Shown piece by piece: positions 48,395 through 60,687 of a DNA stretch of 64,000 bases; the stretch's first letter is position 1, and each line of letters begins with the position of its first letter. A program made the translations under genes and the position numbers. Where the stretch lies: the NCBI GenBank assembly GCA_027186245.1, contig CP114498.1, positions 9,169,001-9,233,000 on the forward strand, given 5' to 3'. The DNA comes from Coriaria nepalensis (lineage: Eukaryota > Streptophyta > Magnoliopsida > Cucurbitales > Coriariaceae). Below the pieces are notes generated by a model. It saw only the letters and a list, made by a program, of their open reading frames with translations, was not told where the DNA came from and ran no database searches.

Positions 48395-48910
48395 ATATAT
48401 ATATATATATATAATATACCTTGTTTTCCTTTCTTCCTCTGTGTAACATTCCAAGACAGCTTATCCCACAAGTGAGCTTCAAATCTTCCTGTCCATCTAT
48501 GCCTGTAATATATTAACCCAAGTCACATGATCATATAAACCAGTTCATATATATATTGCTATATATGATATATATATATATATGTATATAATATACCTGC
48601 TAACACCACGAAATCTTGAGCTTCTCTTAACAGTGGAAGCAGTAAAACGGGGATCAACTTTCTGCCGTTGATCATGATCATCACAGCCATGAGCAGTAGC
48701 ATCAGCAGTAGTACTACTACTCTTCTTCTTCTGACTCTGACCATCATGTTCATCACGATCATCATCTTGATCATGTTTACTTCTTCTCCGACGTTTGACT
48801 CGCCTCGTACCCATCTGGTCGCGATCGACTTTCCTCAAGCACATCGGAATTCGCCCGACACCGCCTTTACCCGAGTTCTCCTCGTTCTTCACCCTGGTGA
48901 TCATTTCCAT
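46807..48910 (-). CDS. WRI3/WRI4-like: WRI1-like double-AP2 transcription factor
   Basis: AP2-family factor with two AP2 domains, of the WRINKLED1 group that activates fatty-acid and glycolytic genes (WRI3/WRI4 supply acyl chains for cuticle). Eight minus-strand exons: 48910-48597, 48502-48420, 48235-48227, 48110-48022, 47933-47860, 47746-47696, 47604-47528 and 47426-46807, giving 438 aa in one frame. The N-terminus has a basic KRRRRSK stretch. AP2 domain 1 is [20 protein letters not shown] to [14 protein letters not shown]; domain 2 is [20 protein letters not shown] to [14 protein letters not shown]. Exon 3 is only 9 nt and supplies the V-Y-L motif known to matter in WRI1. The tail is acidic ([14 protein letters not shown]). 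It converges on the F-box gene, with 181 bp between the stop codons. Confidence 0.94.
48314..48414. repeat. Duplicated CTAT/TA microsatellite in AP2 gene intron
   Basis: Two CTAT runs (about 48314-48342 and 48361-48392), each preceded by a near-identical attatataaagagtatatat segment, followed by a TA run. It lies in the intron just upstream of the 9-nt micro-exon. Confidence 0.9.
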
Positions 48911-49707
48911 CTCTTGTAACCCTCAGCTTATAGCTAGCTAGGTAGAGAATTTTTTTTTTTTTTTTTTTACATAGTAGCATGCATGAGAGAAGACCTTGTA
49001 TGGTATTTATGTAAGAATGTCCTGGATCTTTTTGTCTTCACTCTTTAATTTTAATTATTATTAATTTTTTTTCTTTTTAGTTTTATTACAACCTGTAATT
49101 GATTATGAGTCGATGATAACTGGGCAATGTAATGACAGAATTAATATGTTCTTATTCTGTTTTGCTTGCTAGCTAGTTAAGTTAAAACAAACTATATTAA
49201 GGTCTTGAGTGAATAACATTGTGTTCTTCACCCATGAATGATTCTCATCAAAACGCAGACTCTGCTGGTCGTTTTAGCCTTTAGTGGGTCAGAAACGGTC
49301 CAAATGGAGTTTTGTTCACTCCTTCAGTTAATAATTAATAATTAGCGGAGGTTTCTATGGAATCTTTGGGATAATAGGATTTTTTTTTTTTTTGTCTTTT
49401 TATTGTCTATATCTAATTTTTGATACGGTGGGGAGAAATTTTAATTATTGCATACTTTGAGGAGTAGAGTGTAGTTGCTGAAAAGATAAATACTATTTGT
49501 TCACTTGATCGTACGGTGGACGCGTCCACACCGAATCATCACCTGATTCGCGCCACAGAAACGGGTGCGTACTGCGCCACCTCTTCTCGAGTATATATAG
49601 AAATCTCTGACTAATGTTTTTCTACTTCATTTCGCTGTCAGTCGATCTCCCTCTTCTGCAACTCCCGACTGTTAGCTTTTTATACGTTGTGCTTTCGGCT
49701 CGCCGCC
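48911..49707. other. Divergent promoter region
   Basis: Lies between the WRI1-like gene (minus) and the SSRP1 pseudogene (plus). T-runs occur at 48950-48969 and 49380-49394. A tatatatag box near 49592 is about 115 bp before the SSRP1-like ATG. No gene. Confidence 0.4.
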
Positions 49708-52700
49708 ATGACTGACGGCCATAACTTCAATAATATCTCCCTAGGAGGCCGTGGAGGCACTGTGAGTGCTCTCGCTTTCTCTCTTTTCTCGGGACTTTTC
49801 TGCATTTATTGTTGTTGGAGCTTAATCCTTAGCTTTCTGGTTCTTCGTTCCAGAGTTCTGACCCTAGTCTTAATGAACTAGTGGGTCTACTACTCGTTTT
49901 GTTTCGATTTGTGTGTTTGTTTCTGGGAAAATTTTAACTTATTGGGTTGATTGGCGTCTTTTTCTCAAGTCTTATACCGAGCCCTAATTTTGTTTTGTTA
50001 GTATTATTATTATTATTATTATTTATTACTTTTTTTTTTTTGGGGAAAAGAATTGGTTTTAGAGTTCTGTACTTGGACTGTTTGTTCCACATATTTCGTG
50101 GGGGAAAGAAATGGCTGGGAAATTGTTAACAATGTCTGTATTAGAAACCCTAATTCCAACATTTCGTCCGATTGAACTTTTTAAATTTTGACCCTTGGCT
50201 TTGTTTTCTCTGAGAAATCTTGACTTATGAACGAAATAAAAAAAATAAAAAATAAAAAACTTTATGCTCTCACCATGTATGTTTCTGCAACTATAAACCC
50301 ACATCTGCTGCATTAGGGGAAGGGATTTTCTTTTAAACCTCTTTATCCCCTATTGGCCTGCTTAAATAATCAGAAAATGTGGGATTGTTGAGGCAGTCGT
50401 AAACTCACGTGTGTTTTATTTAGCCATGAGTAGTTCCATTTAAATATTCTTAATGCAGCATTTATCTATTTTTTCATTTTTTTTGTTTCTAAAAAATGAC
50501 ACAATTTGAGCCTCTGATGAATGAGTAAGAATAAGTGGAAAAAAGAAGTGACAGAAGGAAACGCTCCTCATATGAGAGTGTGAGTAGGAAACAAAAACTT
50601 GTGACTATATTAGTATATAACTCTGGCCTTTGTATACTTGTACCTGAGTGCAGAATCCAGGGCAGCTTAAAATATATTCAGGAGGCATTCTCTGGAAGAA
50701 ACAAGGAGGTGGTAATGCAATTGAGGTGGATAAAGCTGACATTGTTGGTGTCACTTGGATGAAGGTCCCAAGGACAAACCAACTGGGTGTACGGATCAAG
50801 GATGGGCTGTTCTACAAGATCGCAGGATTCCGTGACCAGGTTACTCTGACGCTCTCTCTCTTTCTTTCTCTTGTGAGAAGCATGTTACATTCCTAAGTCA
50901 TTCATTACCTCGTTAATCTTTCATGGATGCTTTATGAAGCATATAGCTTAGTTTCTTGAATTACTTTCTGGTGAATTGGAGAGCAAGCGTTACCAGTGCC
51001 TGAAATCTGTTTTAGTCCTGATATTTCTTATATTTTCGGGATGTCACAAATTTAACAAGCTTTTTCCAAAATACTTGTGGAATAACACCAGAGGAGAGGC
51101 AGCTTTCTGTCAGTGGGCGAAATTGGGGAGAGGTTGATTTAAACGGTCAGTTAAACACTATTAGACTTGGTGCTTAATCTGATTTTTTTTTATTACCTCT
51201 TTTGCTGCATGTAGGAAATTTTTCTTTATACTAAATTCATCTTTTGCTATTTGTAAGGAATATGCTGACTTTCTTGGTTGGCTCAAAGCAAGCATTTGAG
51301 GTATCTCTGGCAGATGTTGCACAAAGACAACTTCAAGGAAAGAATGATGTCATGTTGGAGTTCCATGTCGACGATACAACTGGAGCTAATGAGGTCAATT
51401 AGCTGTCTTAGTTCTCTCTCTCTCTCTTACTCAGCTGTCCTAGTATATTGTGAAGCTTATAGACTTGTTACATATATAATGGCTGACACAATTGTAAAAG
51501 GGCTCCCTGTTTTGTTACTGCTGCAGAAGGATTCATTGATGGAAATAAGTTTTCACATCCCAAATTCCAACACCCAATTTGTGGGTGATGAAAACCGCCC
51601 TCCTGCTCAGGTGAGGAAGGTTTTTACCCTTGTCAATTTTGACCTGTCAATTGCGATTGTCTCTGATGTCTCCTTTGTGTTAGGTTTTTTGAGACAAAAT
51701 CATGTCAATGGCGGATGTGAGTGCAGGAGTTGAAGAAGCTGTTATTACATTCGAGGGTATTGCTATTCTTACGCCAAGGTAGATATTGAATGTTGAGTGC
51801 GGTTCCAAACTTAGGGAGCATGTTTCATATCTATCTAACTGAATTATCATATATGCATGCTCTTGACTTGGGTAAATGTTTATGTATGTGGTGCTAACTG
51901 CTAATTAATTCAGTTACCACCTTGAATCTCCATTATTAAGCAGCTTTTACTTTTATGTTTTATTTATGGCTGAGGAGTGTGCATATGTAATGTAGGGATC
52001 GGTATAGTGTTGAACTTCATCTTTCATTCTTGTGGCTCCAAGGACAGGCCAACAACTTCAAAATTCAGTACAGCAGCGTTGTTCGCCTCTTTTTACTTCC
52101 AAAGGTATTCTGTTGATCCCTTGAGAAGCTGAACGTTAGTTCTAATGAGAGTGTCCCTGCTGTCTCTCCCCGTCTGCACCCCCCACAAGGACTGTAGAGG
52201 CTTATGAGCCTCACATGTTTGTAGCCACATACCTTTGTTGTTGTTACTCTAGATCCACCAATCCGTAAAGGGCAAACTTTATACCTGCATATTGTATTGC
52301 AGGTTCTTAAAATTAATTTTCCATGACTATCAGTTTAGATATATTTCCTTTTTTTTTTCTTTTTTACTGGAGCATCTTACTCATTTAACATCATGCTGTG
52401 CAGTTTGAAACTGAGGCTGTGGTCCAGAGCACCTTGTCAATGAGTGAGGATTTGCTTAATACGAAGTACAAGGACAAATTAGAACCGGATTACAAGGTAC
52501 TTCAACAGTACATCCATACTTATAATAACTGTTATACTTTGCTGTGTATTGGATCATGCAGTGCATTATAGGTTTGAGTGGACATGTCGAGCAAAGTTCG
52601 TGTCACCTTACTATGAACGGTTGCATTTGAAAAACAGGGCCTGATTCATGAGGTGATCACAACTGTATTACTGGGTTGTCTGGTGCAAGAGTTACGAAAC

Positions 52701-53323
52701 CTGGAAAGTTTCACAGCAGTCAAGACGGCTATGCTGTTAAGTCATCTCTAAAAGCGGAAGATGGTGTGTTGTATCCTCTTGAAAAGAGCTTTTTCTTTCT
52801 TCCCAAGCCTCCTACCCTTATTCTTCATGAAGAGGTATAACATCTATACATGGTTTTGTATATTTTTGGTCTTATCTAGTGGTTCATGAATCTGACAATA
52901 TTTTTTGGTTGCAAATATACACCTCTTTCCAATTAGATCGACTATGTGGAATTTGAGAGGCATGCAGCTGGTGGCTCGAATATGCATTACTTTGATCTTC
53001 TCATCAGATGAAAAACTGAGCAAGAACATCTGTTTCGGAATATCCAGAGGAATGAATATCATAACCTTTTTGATTTCATCAGGTTGATAAGAAATTTAGG
53101 CCTCATCTTAATAATTACATTATCTATATGTAGTTATTGTCCCATTCTCACCCGTTTGGCCATCCATGCAGTGGAAAGGGTTTGAAAATTATGAACCTGG
53201 GAGAAGCCAAAACTGTAATGGTGGTGTGACTGCTGTGCTTCAGAACGATGATGATGATGCTGTTGATCCACGTCTCGAACGCATTAAGAATGAAGCTGGT
53301 GGAGATGATAGTGATGAAGAGGT
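49708..53323 (+). pseudogene. SSRP1 (FACT complex) pseudogene, intron-containing
   Basis: A duplicated copy of SSRP1, the histone-chaperone subunit that pairs with SPT16 in FACT. The exon order and introns are kept: MTDGHNFNNISLGGRGGT (49708-49761), then [20 protein letters not shown] (50654-50839), [57 protein letters not shown] and [19 protein letters not shown] (to about 53323). Lesions: the acceptor before DVTNLTSFFQ reads tttcGG where AG is expected (51038); an in-frame TGA (51689-51691) stands where an Arg codon is expected before DKIMSMADV; a frame shift near 52668-52675 falls in the GLIHEV exon; TGA at 53009-53011 follows LLIR. The copy ends after the acidic DDSDEE block, so the C-terminal basic and HMG-box parts are missing. 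An intact copy should exist elsewhere. Confidence 0.93.
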
Positions 53324-54111
53324 GAGCTCATCTATAAGAGCTCACCCATGGCCACCCCAAATGTCTTAGAAATCCGGCAGCTAAATCTTCGGGTTGAATT
53401 GGGTATAAATCCGCAGGTGATTGATTTGTTCATTAAAAAATAAGTATAATTATTTTAATAAATAAAATAAAATCCATAAGAAATCTACTGTTATTTACAA
53501 ATAGGAGAATCTTGAAAGAGACTAAAGAATAGGATATCAGTAACAATGTGAGATTAAAATACAATGACGTGTGTATTTGAATTCCAACCTCTTCCTCTTA
53601 CCAATGTTGGCTCTTCCATGAGTAAAGAAATAATGTGAAATACAAAGTAAAAGTAATTGTTATAATTGTTACATTAATATGTCACGGAAAAGCATGGGCT
53701 TATTGTAATTGTTCAATTACTTTTTATAATTGATTCCATTTTACATTTAACTGTTTAACTAATGTTTGATTACATCGTGTAATTTGATCTGTTAGTTATG
53801 GTTTCACATTTAGCACTAAATTCGACATGGCTTATTAGAAACATCCCAAATTTCATGAAAAAACCATAATGTCATAAACTAATTTCATAAAAGAACCATT
53901 ATTTTAGCCTATGCAAGTTAAATGTACTAGCCTTGTTTTGTTTTAGCTTGTAGGCGTTTTATGTTCTAACTTCACTTTTTCTAAAAGATAAACATTATTA
54001 TTAGCCAGTTGACATTTATAATTGCACCTTGCTTTACAAATCATAGTGCCATATTCAGCGTGGTCTGTCATTCCTTTTTAGTTTTTAATAATTCGAGAAA
54101 AATTCCTGTAG
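53324..54111. other. Intergenic
   Basis: AT-rich. No HMG-box or other SSRP1 C-terminal sequence was found here, so the gene copy ends at about 53323. The right edge is the pectate lyase 3' UTR. Confidence 0.5.
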
Positions 54112-55693
54112 TTAACAAGGTTTACCAACATAACAGTTGAGTGATCCAGCATAGCGTGTAAGCCTTTTGACATAAGTCCCTGGCTTAGCCTGAATTACAT
54201 CACGTTTACTGTAACGTTGCTTGTCCACCGGATTACCTCCTTCGACGAAGAAGGCTCCGTTCATCATTAGATCTCCTTCCGACCTCCATGTCCAACCCCG
54301 CCACACGCTCTCGGGCGCGTTATCCCTATGTGTAATCTGCTTCGCGTTAGGATTTGATGGGGCGATGAATCGATTCCCTTGGCTTAGAATGGTGGGATGT
54401 GTGCTACCTCCAATGGCGTACATTAGCCAATGTGTATAGTCATTGTTCACCACATGGAAAAACCCCCATCGACATGCCGGCATCCTTTGCACACATCCTT
54501 GTCCGAAATGGTTAAATGCTATCGTCACTTGCATTATGGAGTCTCCGGCGAATGAATCACTTGCTCCGAGCAGCATAACCTGCATCGCGCACATTTCAAA
54601 CATCATACGTATGCATGTAAAAATGGGTAAGTAGAAGGCAAGATATATAAAACTATGGCCAAGCATGAGTTTTCACTTACATCGTTATGATGAGTTAAGT
54701 GGTTGTTTGAGATGGTGATTGCAGTAGATCCCTGAACAACATCAATCAATCCATCTGCACAATTAGAAAATGAGACGTGATCGATCCAAATTCTACTTGA
54801 TCCGAAGATTGAAATCCCGTCTCCATCGCTATGTTGTCTGAGACCAAAGTGCTCCATAGAGTCTCTAATCATTCCACCACTTTGGACAATGATATGATGT
54901 ATGTGAAGACCGTGGATAATGACGTTCTTCACAAATTGAAGAGTAATCTGGGCCCCAAATGCTACGTGAACATTAGCTCCGCGTGCATCAATGGTCTTAT
55001 GGCTAGTCATTATAAGCTCTGCCTTCAATTTAATCACCATGCTACGCGCAAAGATGATCCAAAGCGGTTTCTTCTGAATGACCGCATGACGTAGGGTCCC
55101 CGGTTTAGGATTTATTACGTCGTCATCTGAAGAATCTACTACGGTGTAAAATTTTCCCTTTAGACCTCCTCGGGTTCGGCGGCCAAAACCTTGCACGCAT
55201 TTGGCCATCTTCTTGCGGTTTTTGGCCCAGTGAGGGTCGCAACGCCAGCACCTGTCAATTGGATTAGTGGCTCTGCACGGCCCATCTAAGTATTTTGGCT
55301 TTCGACCGCGGAGGCCTCTTCTTGTGCTGTTGGCTCCAAGCCTTTCTGTCAGATCAACGTCCCTGCACATAAAATATACCATGGATTGTAACAACATGTG
55401 ACATGATACTATGAAAGTATCAATTGAGGTAACTAATGATCTTCAATCATAACATCTTGAAAGACAAAGATTGTTAAAACTTAAAAAGGGTACTACTTGT
55501 TAACACGTGAATTGAATTGCAAGGTGACATTCATCGGATCGGGTTGATAATCTTTGAGTGCCGCCTTCTCGGCTGCTTTAGCTCGTTTCTTCCAATACTT
55601 ACCATCCTCTTCAAAACCATCACCCTTTATGGTCATGAACATCACAAAAAAATAAAAAAGGAACATCAAACTTATGACCTTAATTCCGGCCAT
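54112..55693 (-). CDS. PLL: Pectate lyase (PL1 family)
   Basis: Secreted enzyme that cleaves de-esterified homogalacturonan in the cell wall by beta-elimination. Three minus-strand exons, 55693-55497, 55362-54681 and 54579-54112, join in frame to 448 aa, a normal length for plant pectate lyases with an N-terminal Pec_lyase_N domain. Residues 1-25 ([20 protein letters not shown]) form a signal peptide; [20 protein letters not shown] and DYQPDPMNV are the N-terminal domain. The catalytic core has [29 protein letters not shown], the vWiDH motif as [31 protein letters not shown], and [20 protein letters not shown] with both arginines of the R-x-P-x-x-R motif. The start follows the usual signal peptide position, since the upstream in-frame ATG adds unlike sequence. 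It is the only intact member of a local cluster of fragments. Confidence 0.93.
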
Positions 55694-56449
55694 TTCTCTT
55701 CTTTGCGCAACTCGTTGATCGCTGCAAAGAAGAGCCGGAATTAATCCTTTTTTAATCACCAAAATAAGTTAGTAACTAATACTTGATGAATGGAGGGAAT
55801 CATGAGGGTAATGATTATATAAGAAGAAAAACTTAAAGAGTAATCTAAATTTAGAAAGCTTATGATCGGAAAACCATCCATTTTGAAACAACTCTTAATT
55901 TTTTTAGTTGGTTATCTAATTTAGCTAATATTTGTATATATATATAATTATATATTTAAGCCTCAGAACTGATTAAATAAGATATATTAAGGGAAGTACA
56001 ACCTTAATTTAAGGGACATAATCTTACCTGTAGGAGCGAAACGAATTTAACTAACCTGGTTTGTTCCAATACTTGTTTTTTTGTCTTATAAAAAGAGCTG
56101 GAAAGCTTAACTAAAGTGAGGGAGCATCATCATTCCCAAAAACAAGAAAAAAAAAAAAAAAAAAAAAAAAAGCTTAACAAATCGGAAACCTTAGCCGTAT
56201 GTGTATATGAGTTAAGTCCCGGCGGGTAATTAAAAATATATATTTATAAATGATAAGTGACTTATAAATATAAATAAGTTAAAAATTATATTTATAAATA
56301 AAAATTAATTAAAATATTTAAAATTTATCGATGCATATCAAAATAATTAGAAAAAAAATGCTTAAATAAAGCAATTTAATTTTGCCAAACGCCCAAAATG
56401 CATATATGTACGTACTACTGTATTTCCAAACTACTTATTTTTACCAAAT
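55694..56449. other. Pectate lyase promoter and spacer
   Basis: Upstream region of the intact pectate lyase. An A-run of about 26 bases lies at 56146-56171. Bases 55840-56130 share similarity with 60080-60370 upstream of the pectate lyase fragment at 59.9 kb (gaaagcttatgat-ggaaaacc, taggagcgaaa-gaa, tgttccaatacttgtttt), so the promoter was duplicated too. Confidence 0.55.
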
Positions 56450-57800
56450 AACTATTGAGGTTGGGTAGTGCAATGAATTGATTGCTTCATTCATAAGTCA
56501 TTGTTCATCACCATGGAAGAAACTGAGTCTACATCTCGGTATTCTTTGAATCAAGCCTTGTCCGAAATGGTTGAATGGTATTGTTACTTGCATTTTAGCA
56601 TCTTCAGAGTAGGAATCACTTGTACCAAGCAACATTACCTGTATCCACATGCATTTTGGAAGTAGTTATTTAATTTAAAGTCGGTAAGGAAAATGCACAT
56701 CAATAAGTCAATCTTCACAAGGAGCCATAGAAACATGATCAATCCAAATTCTACTCTATCCATGGAACGCGAAAATCAAAATGAAACGAAAATCATCTTG
56801 TTCGTAAACACATAAATAAGTGTTTGCTCGAATTACGCTTGAATATATATATGAAACCATTGGAATCTACCAATAAGTGGATAAGTGGATGAAAGAGATT
56901 TTTTTAAATCCATCTGCTACTTGAAAGTCCGGTCTCGCCTAATTCTGATGCCCGAGCGAGAAACTATGCCTGTTTCTGTAAACCCCCTTTTACTACGCTT
57001 CTTTTCCAACTGTTCAACGAAGAATTCTTCTAGCTATTCCGAATCAATCCATATATAGAAACTGTCTCCATCCGTCCGTTGTCTAGTGCTAAAATGATCC
57101 ATATAGTATCTAATTGTTCCGCCACTTTGAGATATAGTGTCATGTACACGAAGCCCGTGGATAGTAATGTTCTCTGCATATTGAATTGTAATTTAGGCAC
57201 CACATGCTATGGGAAGTTTAGCTCCGCATCCATCTATGGTCTTGGCGGTAGTACTTATGATAAGATCTGCCTTCAATCTAATCACCATGCTACGGGCAAA
57301 TGTGATCCAAAGTGTCTCCTTCTGAATCACAGCATGACGTCAGGTTCCCGGCTTAGGATTTACTATGTCATCATCTGAAGAATCTGTAAGGATGTAATAT
57401 CGACCTCTTTTGCCTCCTCGATTGGTACGACCAAAACCCAACACACAGTTTGCTAGTTATTTCCGGTTGTTGGCGCAATCCGGGTCGCACCGCCTACACC
57501 TATCAATAGGGTTCGTGGCTTTTGCACGGCCCCATGATTTTTTTCGTGCCTTGGGCCAAGGCCTCTTCTTGTGTTGTTAGTCATCTGTTCAACATTCCTG
57601 CAAGTAGCAATGTGTTCCTGATCATGAGTGTATCGTATAATATAGATGCTAAAAGTAAAAATACTATCACATAATTAGTAAAAGGTGTTAATTAAGTTTT
57701 TTTCTTTTTTTTTTTCCAGCACAAGCTACTGCCTTCTTGTCTGTGTTCTCTTAATTTTCTCTTTGCTTTCATCATTTCCTTTGTTAGAAAAATTCTTACA
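56450..57800 (-). pseudogene. Pectate lyase pseudogene, copy 2
   Basis: Minus strand. An exon 3 start is seen at about 56640-56480 ([19 protein letters not shown], then [12 protein letters not shown]), after which it ends in unrelated sequence. Exon 2 pieces run from about 57597 down to 57050 and again at about 56770-56705, interrupted by about 280 bp of unrelated sequence. Frame breaks and stops are frequent. Exon 1 is not clearly preserved before the T-rich tract near 57690-57718. It is a dead copy of the 54.1-55.7 kb gene family. Confidence 0.8.
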
Positions 57801-57826
57801 AACTACATTATATTTATAAATTTAAG

Positions 57827-59562
57827 ATCGAGAAATAGTCATGTACAGAGCATAATTGGGTACAACATGTTTGAAGGTGACTCAATTGCCTTCAATCTAG
57901 TAAGGGTTCCAAAAGGTCGACTTTTTTGTTGGGGACGTTTCCGGCGTTGACCACTCTGCAAAAAGCATCCCAGATTAGTTCGAACATGACTGAAAAAGAA
58001 TCAAAAGTTTTGGTTCAGTAGAAATTCAGATATTGCCTCAGTTACAAACCATGCTCTGTTTCCGTATTTTTTAAGCAGTGGTCATTCATATGGAGTTCAA
58101 CGGCTAGTTTTTTGTTTCCAGCAAGTTTAGAATAATGATTCAAGTTCTTAGAAGCATCACGTGTAGATAGAATGAAGTTGGCTGCATTTTTGGTAGTTCG
58201 GGGAGTTGACAGATCCTTCATAGTACAAGTTGGTGAGAATTCCATATTTTCTAGAATTCAGATTGTGACCTTTGATTGATGTTATGTGTTTAAGTTGTCC
58301 TAGTTGATGTTTTGTTTTATTTCAGTTTTAGAGTTGCCATTTAATGTTTTACTGTTTACGTACTTCGTTCCTCTTTGTATTTAAGCTCAATTTGATCAAT
58401 GGAAAAGATAGATTGAATTTTCCAGCAAATACACTTTCTCTGTCAATTTGTTCTTGATTTCCTTGTTCATAAGCAATCCGAGCAATTGAAAATCTAACAC
58501 AACATATTATTGTTTTTGTTGAGTATAGTGCTACTAAAACGGCAGCTTTTATAGCACCATTATCGCCATTAGAAGTGATTACAGGTGAGAATTAAACATG
58601 TAAGAGATATTTTATGTTGTGGGATTATTTGTTTCTGAATGATGTAATAATTTGTGATTCGGGTTGTGTTTAAGCCGAGATGGATGCGAGCATGGATCCG
58701 TTAAAAGAAGTGAGAGAGGATAGAGAAAGGATTGAATAGAAGTGGAAGGAAGATCAAAGCCATGCTCATATTCTCAACAGTTGGAAGGAAGCTTATAAGT
58801 AATCATAACACTCATGCCACTTTGATAGGTCTGATCTGGGCAAGTATACGCTTCAAGTTAGCAAAGATAATTCATTAAGAGTACAGCTAAGCACAAGTAA
58901 TTAATCATTTGCAGTTTAACAATTTGATTTAAACGTTTGTTGTAGGTTGAATGTGAAGTTTCCGGGAATCATAGAAGGATCGATATCGATCTTGTCGGAT
59001 GGAGGAGTTGGCATGGCAATGTTCAGCTTAGGTAGGTGTTAATGAGTAATTAAACAAAGTTTATACAAACAACAATATATCTTAGCATCTTTTCATGGCA
59101 TCACAATCAAGTATAATAGCATGTGGAACAAGAATGACACTAGTAGCCATGGGACTGAAGTTCTTAGTCGGACCGGCTCCAATGGCAGCATGCTCGGCCA
59201 CACTCGGTCGAAGAGGCTGTACAGCTCAGAGTAGAAATTCTACAGATTCAATCTTGTACTTAGATAAAATCATTGCGATTAACGTAGGTGAAAGAAACAC
59301 ATGCCGAATTCATTATATGGCGCAAGCTTAACTACTTTGTTATATGGTTAATTAGAAAAGTTAATGATAATAACTAAGAAGTAAATACAATCTACATCCC
59401 GATGTTTTAAGCACCGGATAAATAATAATAATTTACGTGTTAAGAGTTTCAATAATAAATAATATCTTAGAATATATTTATAATAAAAATGACTTCTTTT
59501 TTTTTTCTTTGAACAGGGTATTGGCTTGCCAGTTGCTTTGGCAAATTATTCCTGCTTTCAGC
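57827..59562 (+). pseudogene. PIN8/PIN5-like auxin carrier pseudogene, copy 1
   Basis: Fragmented short-loop PIN gene. It begins abruptly inside exon 1 at about 57827 (GAAATAGTC, matching 63125 of the second copy), is split by an inserted element at 57868-58499, and resumes to the exon 1 donor near 58583. Exon 2 (about 58674-58850) contains a TAG stop. Later exons read [20 protein letters not shown] (from 58946), then MASQSSIIACGTRMTLVAMG (from 59095) with a deletion and frame change after LGRRG. A last-exon piece GIGLPVALANYS (about 59518-59560) is joined directly to pectate lyase sequence. The first 135 or so codons of exon 1 are absent. Confidence 0.88.
57868..58499 (+). mobile_element. 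Solo-LTR-like insertion in PIN copy 1
   Basis: A 632-bp insertion starting TGTTTG and ending AACA, flanked by a perfect 5-bp direct repeat CAACA (57863-57867 and 58500-58504). Removing it restores the PIN exon 1 sequence found uninterrupted in the second copy (tacaacatattactgttttt). TG..CA ends and a 5-bp duplication are the signature of an LTR retrotransposon. No primer-binding site or polypurine tract is inside, so this is best read as a solo LTR. A tttgtatttaagctc TATA-like stretch lies near 58372-58388. Confidence 0.82.
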
Positions 59563-59940
59563 CGCCGAGGCCACTTCCTGTGCTGTTGTCTCCAACCTTT
59601 TCTGTCAGATCAACGTCCCTGCACATAAAATATTCCATGGAATGTGTCAATTGAGGTGACTAATGATCTTCAATCATAATATTATGCAAGACAGAGATTG
59701 TTAGAACTTAAAAAAGGGTATTGTTTACTCGTTAACACGTGAATTGAATTGGGAGGCGACATTCATCGGATCGGGTTGATAATCCTTGCTTGCCGTCTTC
59801 TCGGCTGCTTTAGCTCGTTTCTTCCAATACTTATCATCCTCTTCTAAACCATCACCCTTTAAGGTTACAAACATGACAAATAAAAAAACAAGGAACAACA
59901 AACTTATGACCTTAATTCCGGTCATTTCTCTTTTTCGCAA
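59563..59940 (-). pseudogene. Pectate lyase fragment, copy 3 (exon 1 plus exon 2 start)
   Basis: Minus strand. Exon 1 is fully open: MTGIKVISLLFLVFLFVMFV signal peptide (ATG 59925), then [20 protein letters not shown] and [15 protein letters not shown]. After a normal intron, exon 2 begins (DVDLTEKVGDNST) but after about 60 bases (near 59563) it runs into a PIN exon in opposite orientation. The catalytic domain is absent. Confidence 0.88.
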
Positions 59941-60687
59941 AACTCGTTGATCACTGCAATGAAGAGCTGGAATTAATCCGTTTAGCGATCACCGAAAGTA
60001 GTTAATAACTAATAGGTTAGGTACTTGATGAAAGGAGGGAATCATGAGGGTATGACTATATAAGAAGAAAAAGAGTTTGAATCTAATTTTAGAAAGCTTA
60101 TGATTGGAAAACCGTCCATTTCGAAACAACTCTTCTCTTTTAGCTAGTATTTAGATATGTATAATTATATATTTAGCATCATAACTGATTAAATATAGAT
60201 ATATAGAAGTAAAATCAAGGAATTTAAGAAAAAACCCAACAGATATGGGAGAAAATTAAGGGACATAATCTCACTTGTAGGAGCGAAATGAAATTAATCT
60301 AACTCGATCTGTTCCAATACTTGTTTTGTCTTATAAAAGAGATGGAAAGCTTATAAACTAAATGCGGGAGCATGATTTTTTGTGATTTAAAGATTTTACT
60401 TTTGGCTTTGTAAGTTTTTATTTCGCTTTTTTACTTTTGTGATTTTACGACATGTCGTCTAAACCCTTTGCATACCTATACAAAGCCACACACACTAGTA
60501 CTATAATATAGAATGTAGTTTGTTCTAATAACCATAACGTATTAAAGATTCAAATTAAATGAAGAAGAAACAAAAAAAAAATTGTATTTAAATATAAATG
60601 TGAACATTTCTAATGACAAAAAACAGGCAAGCCCTTGTTTTTCCCAATTGTTAACTCCCCACCCCCAAGCAATTTTCAAAGATCATT
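59941..60687. other. Spacer including duplicated pectate lyase promoter
   Basis: Left part resembles the promoter of the intact pectate lyase (see 55.8-56.1 kb). No gene in the rest. Confidence 0.5.

Noticed and set aside
48668..48919. Hydrophobic plus-strand ORF rich in Thr/Ile/Leu
   Set aside because: Shadow of the first exon of the WRI1-like gene on the opposite strand.
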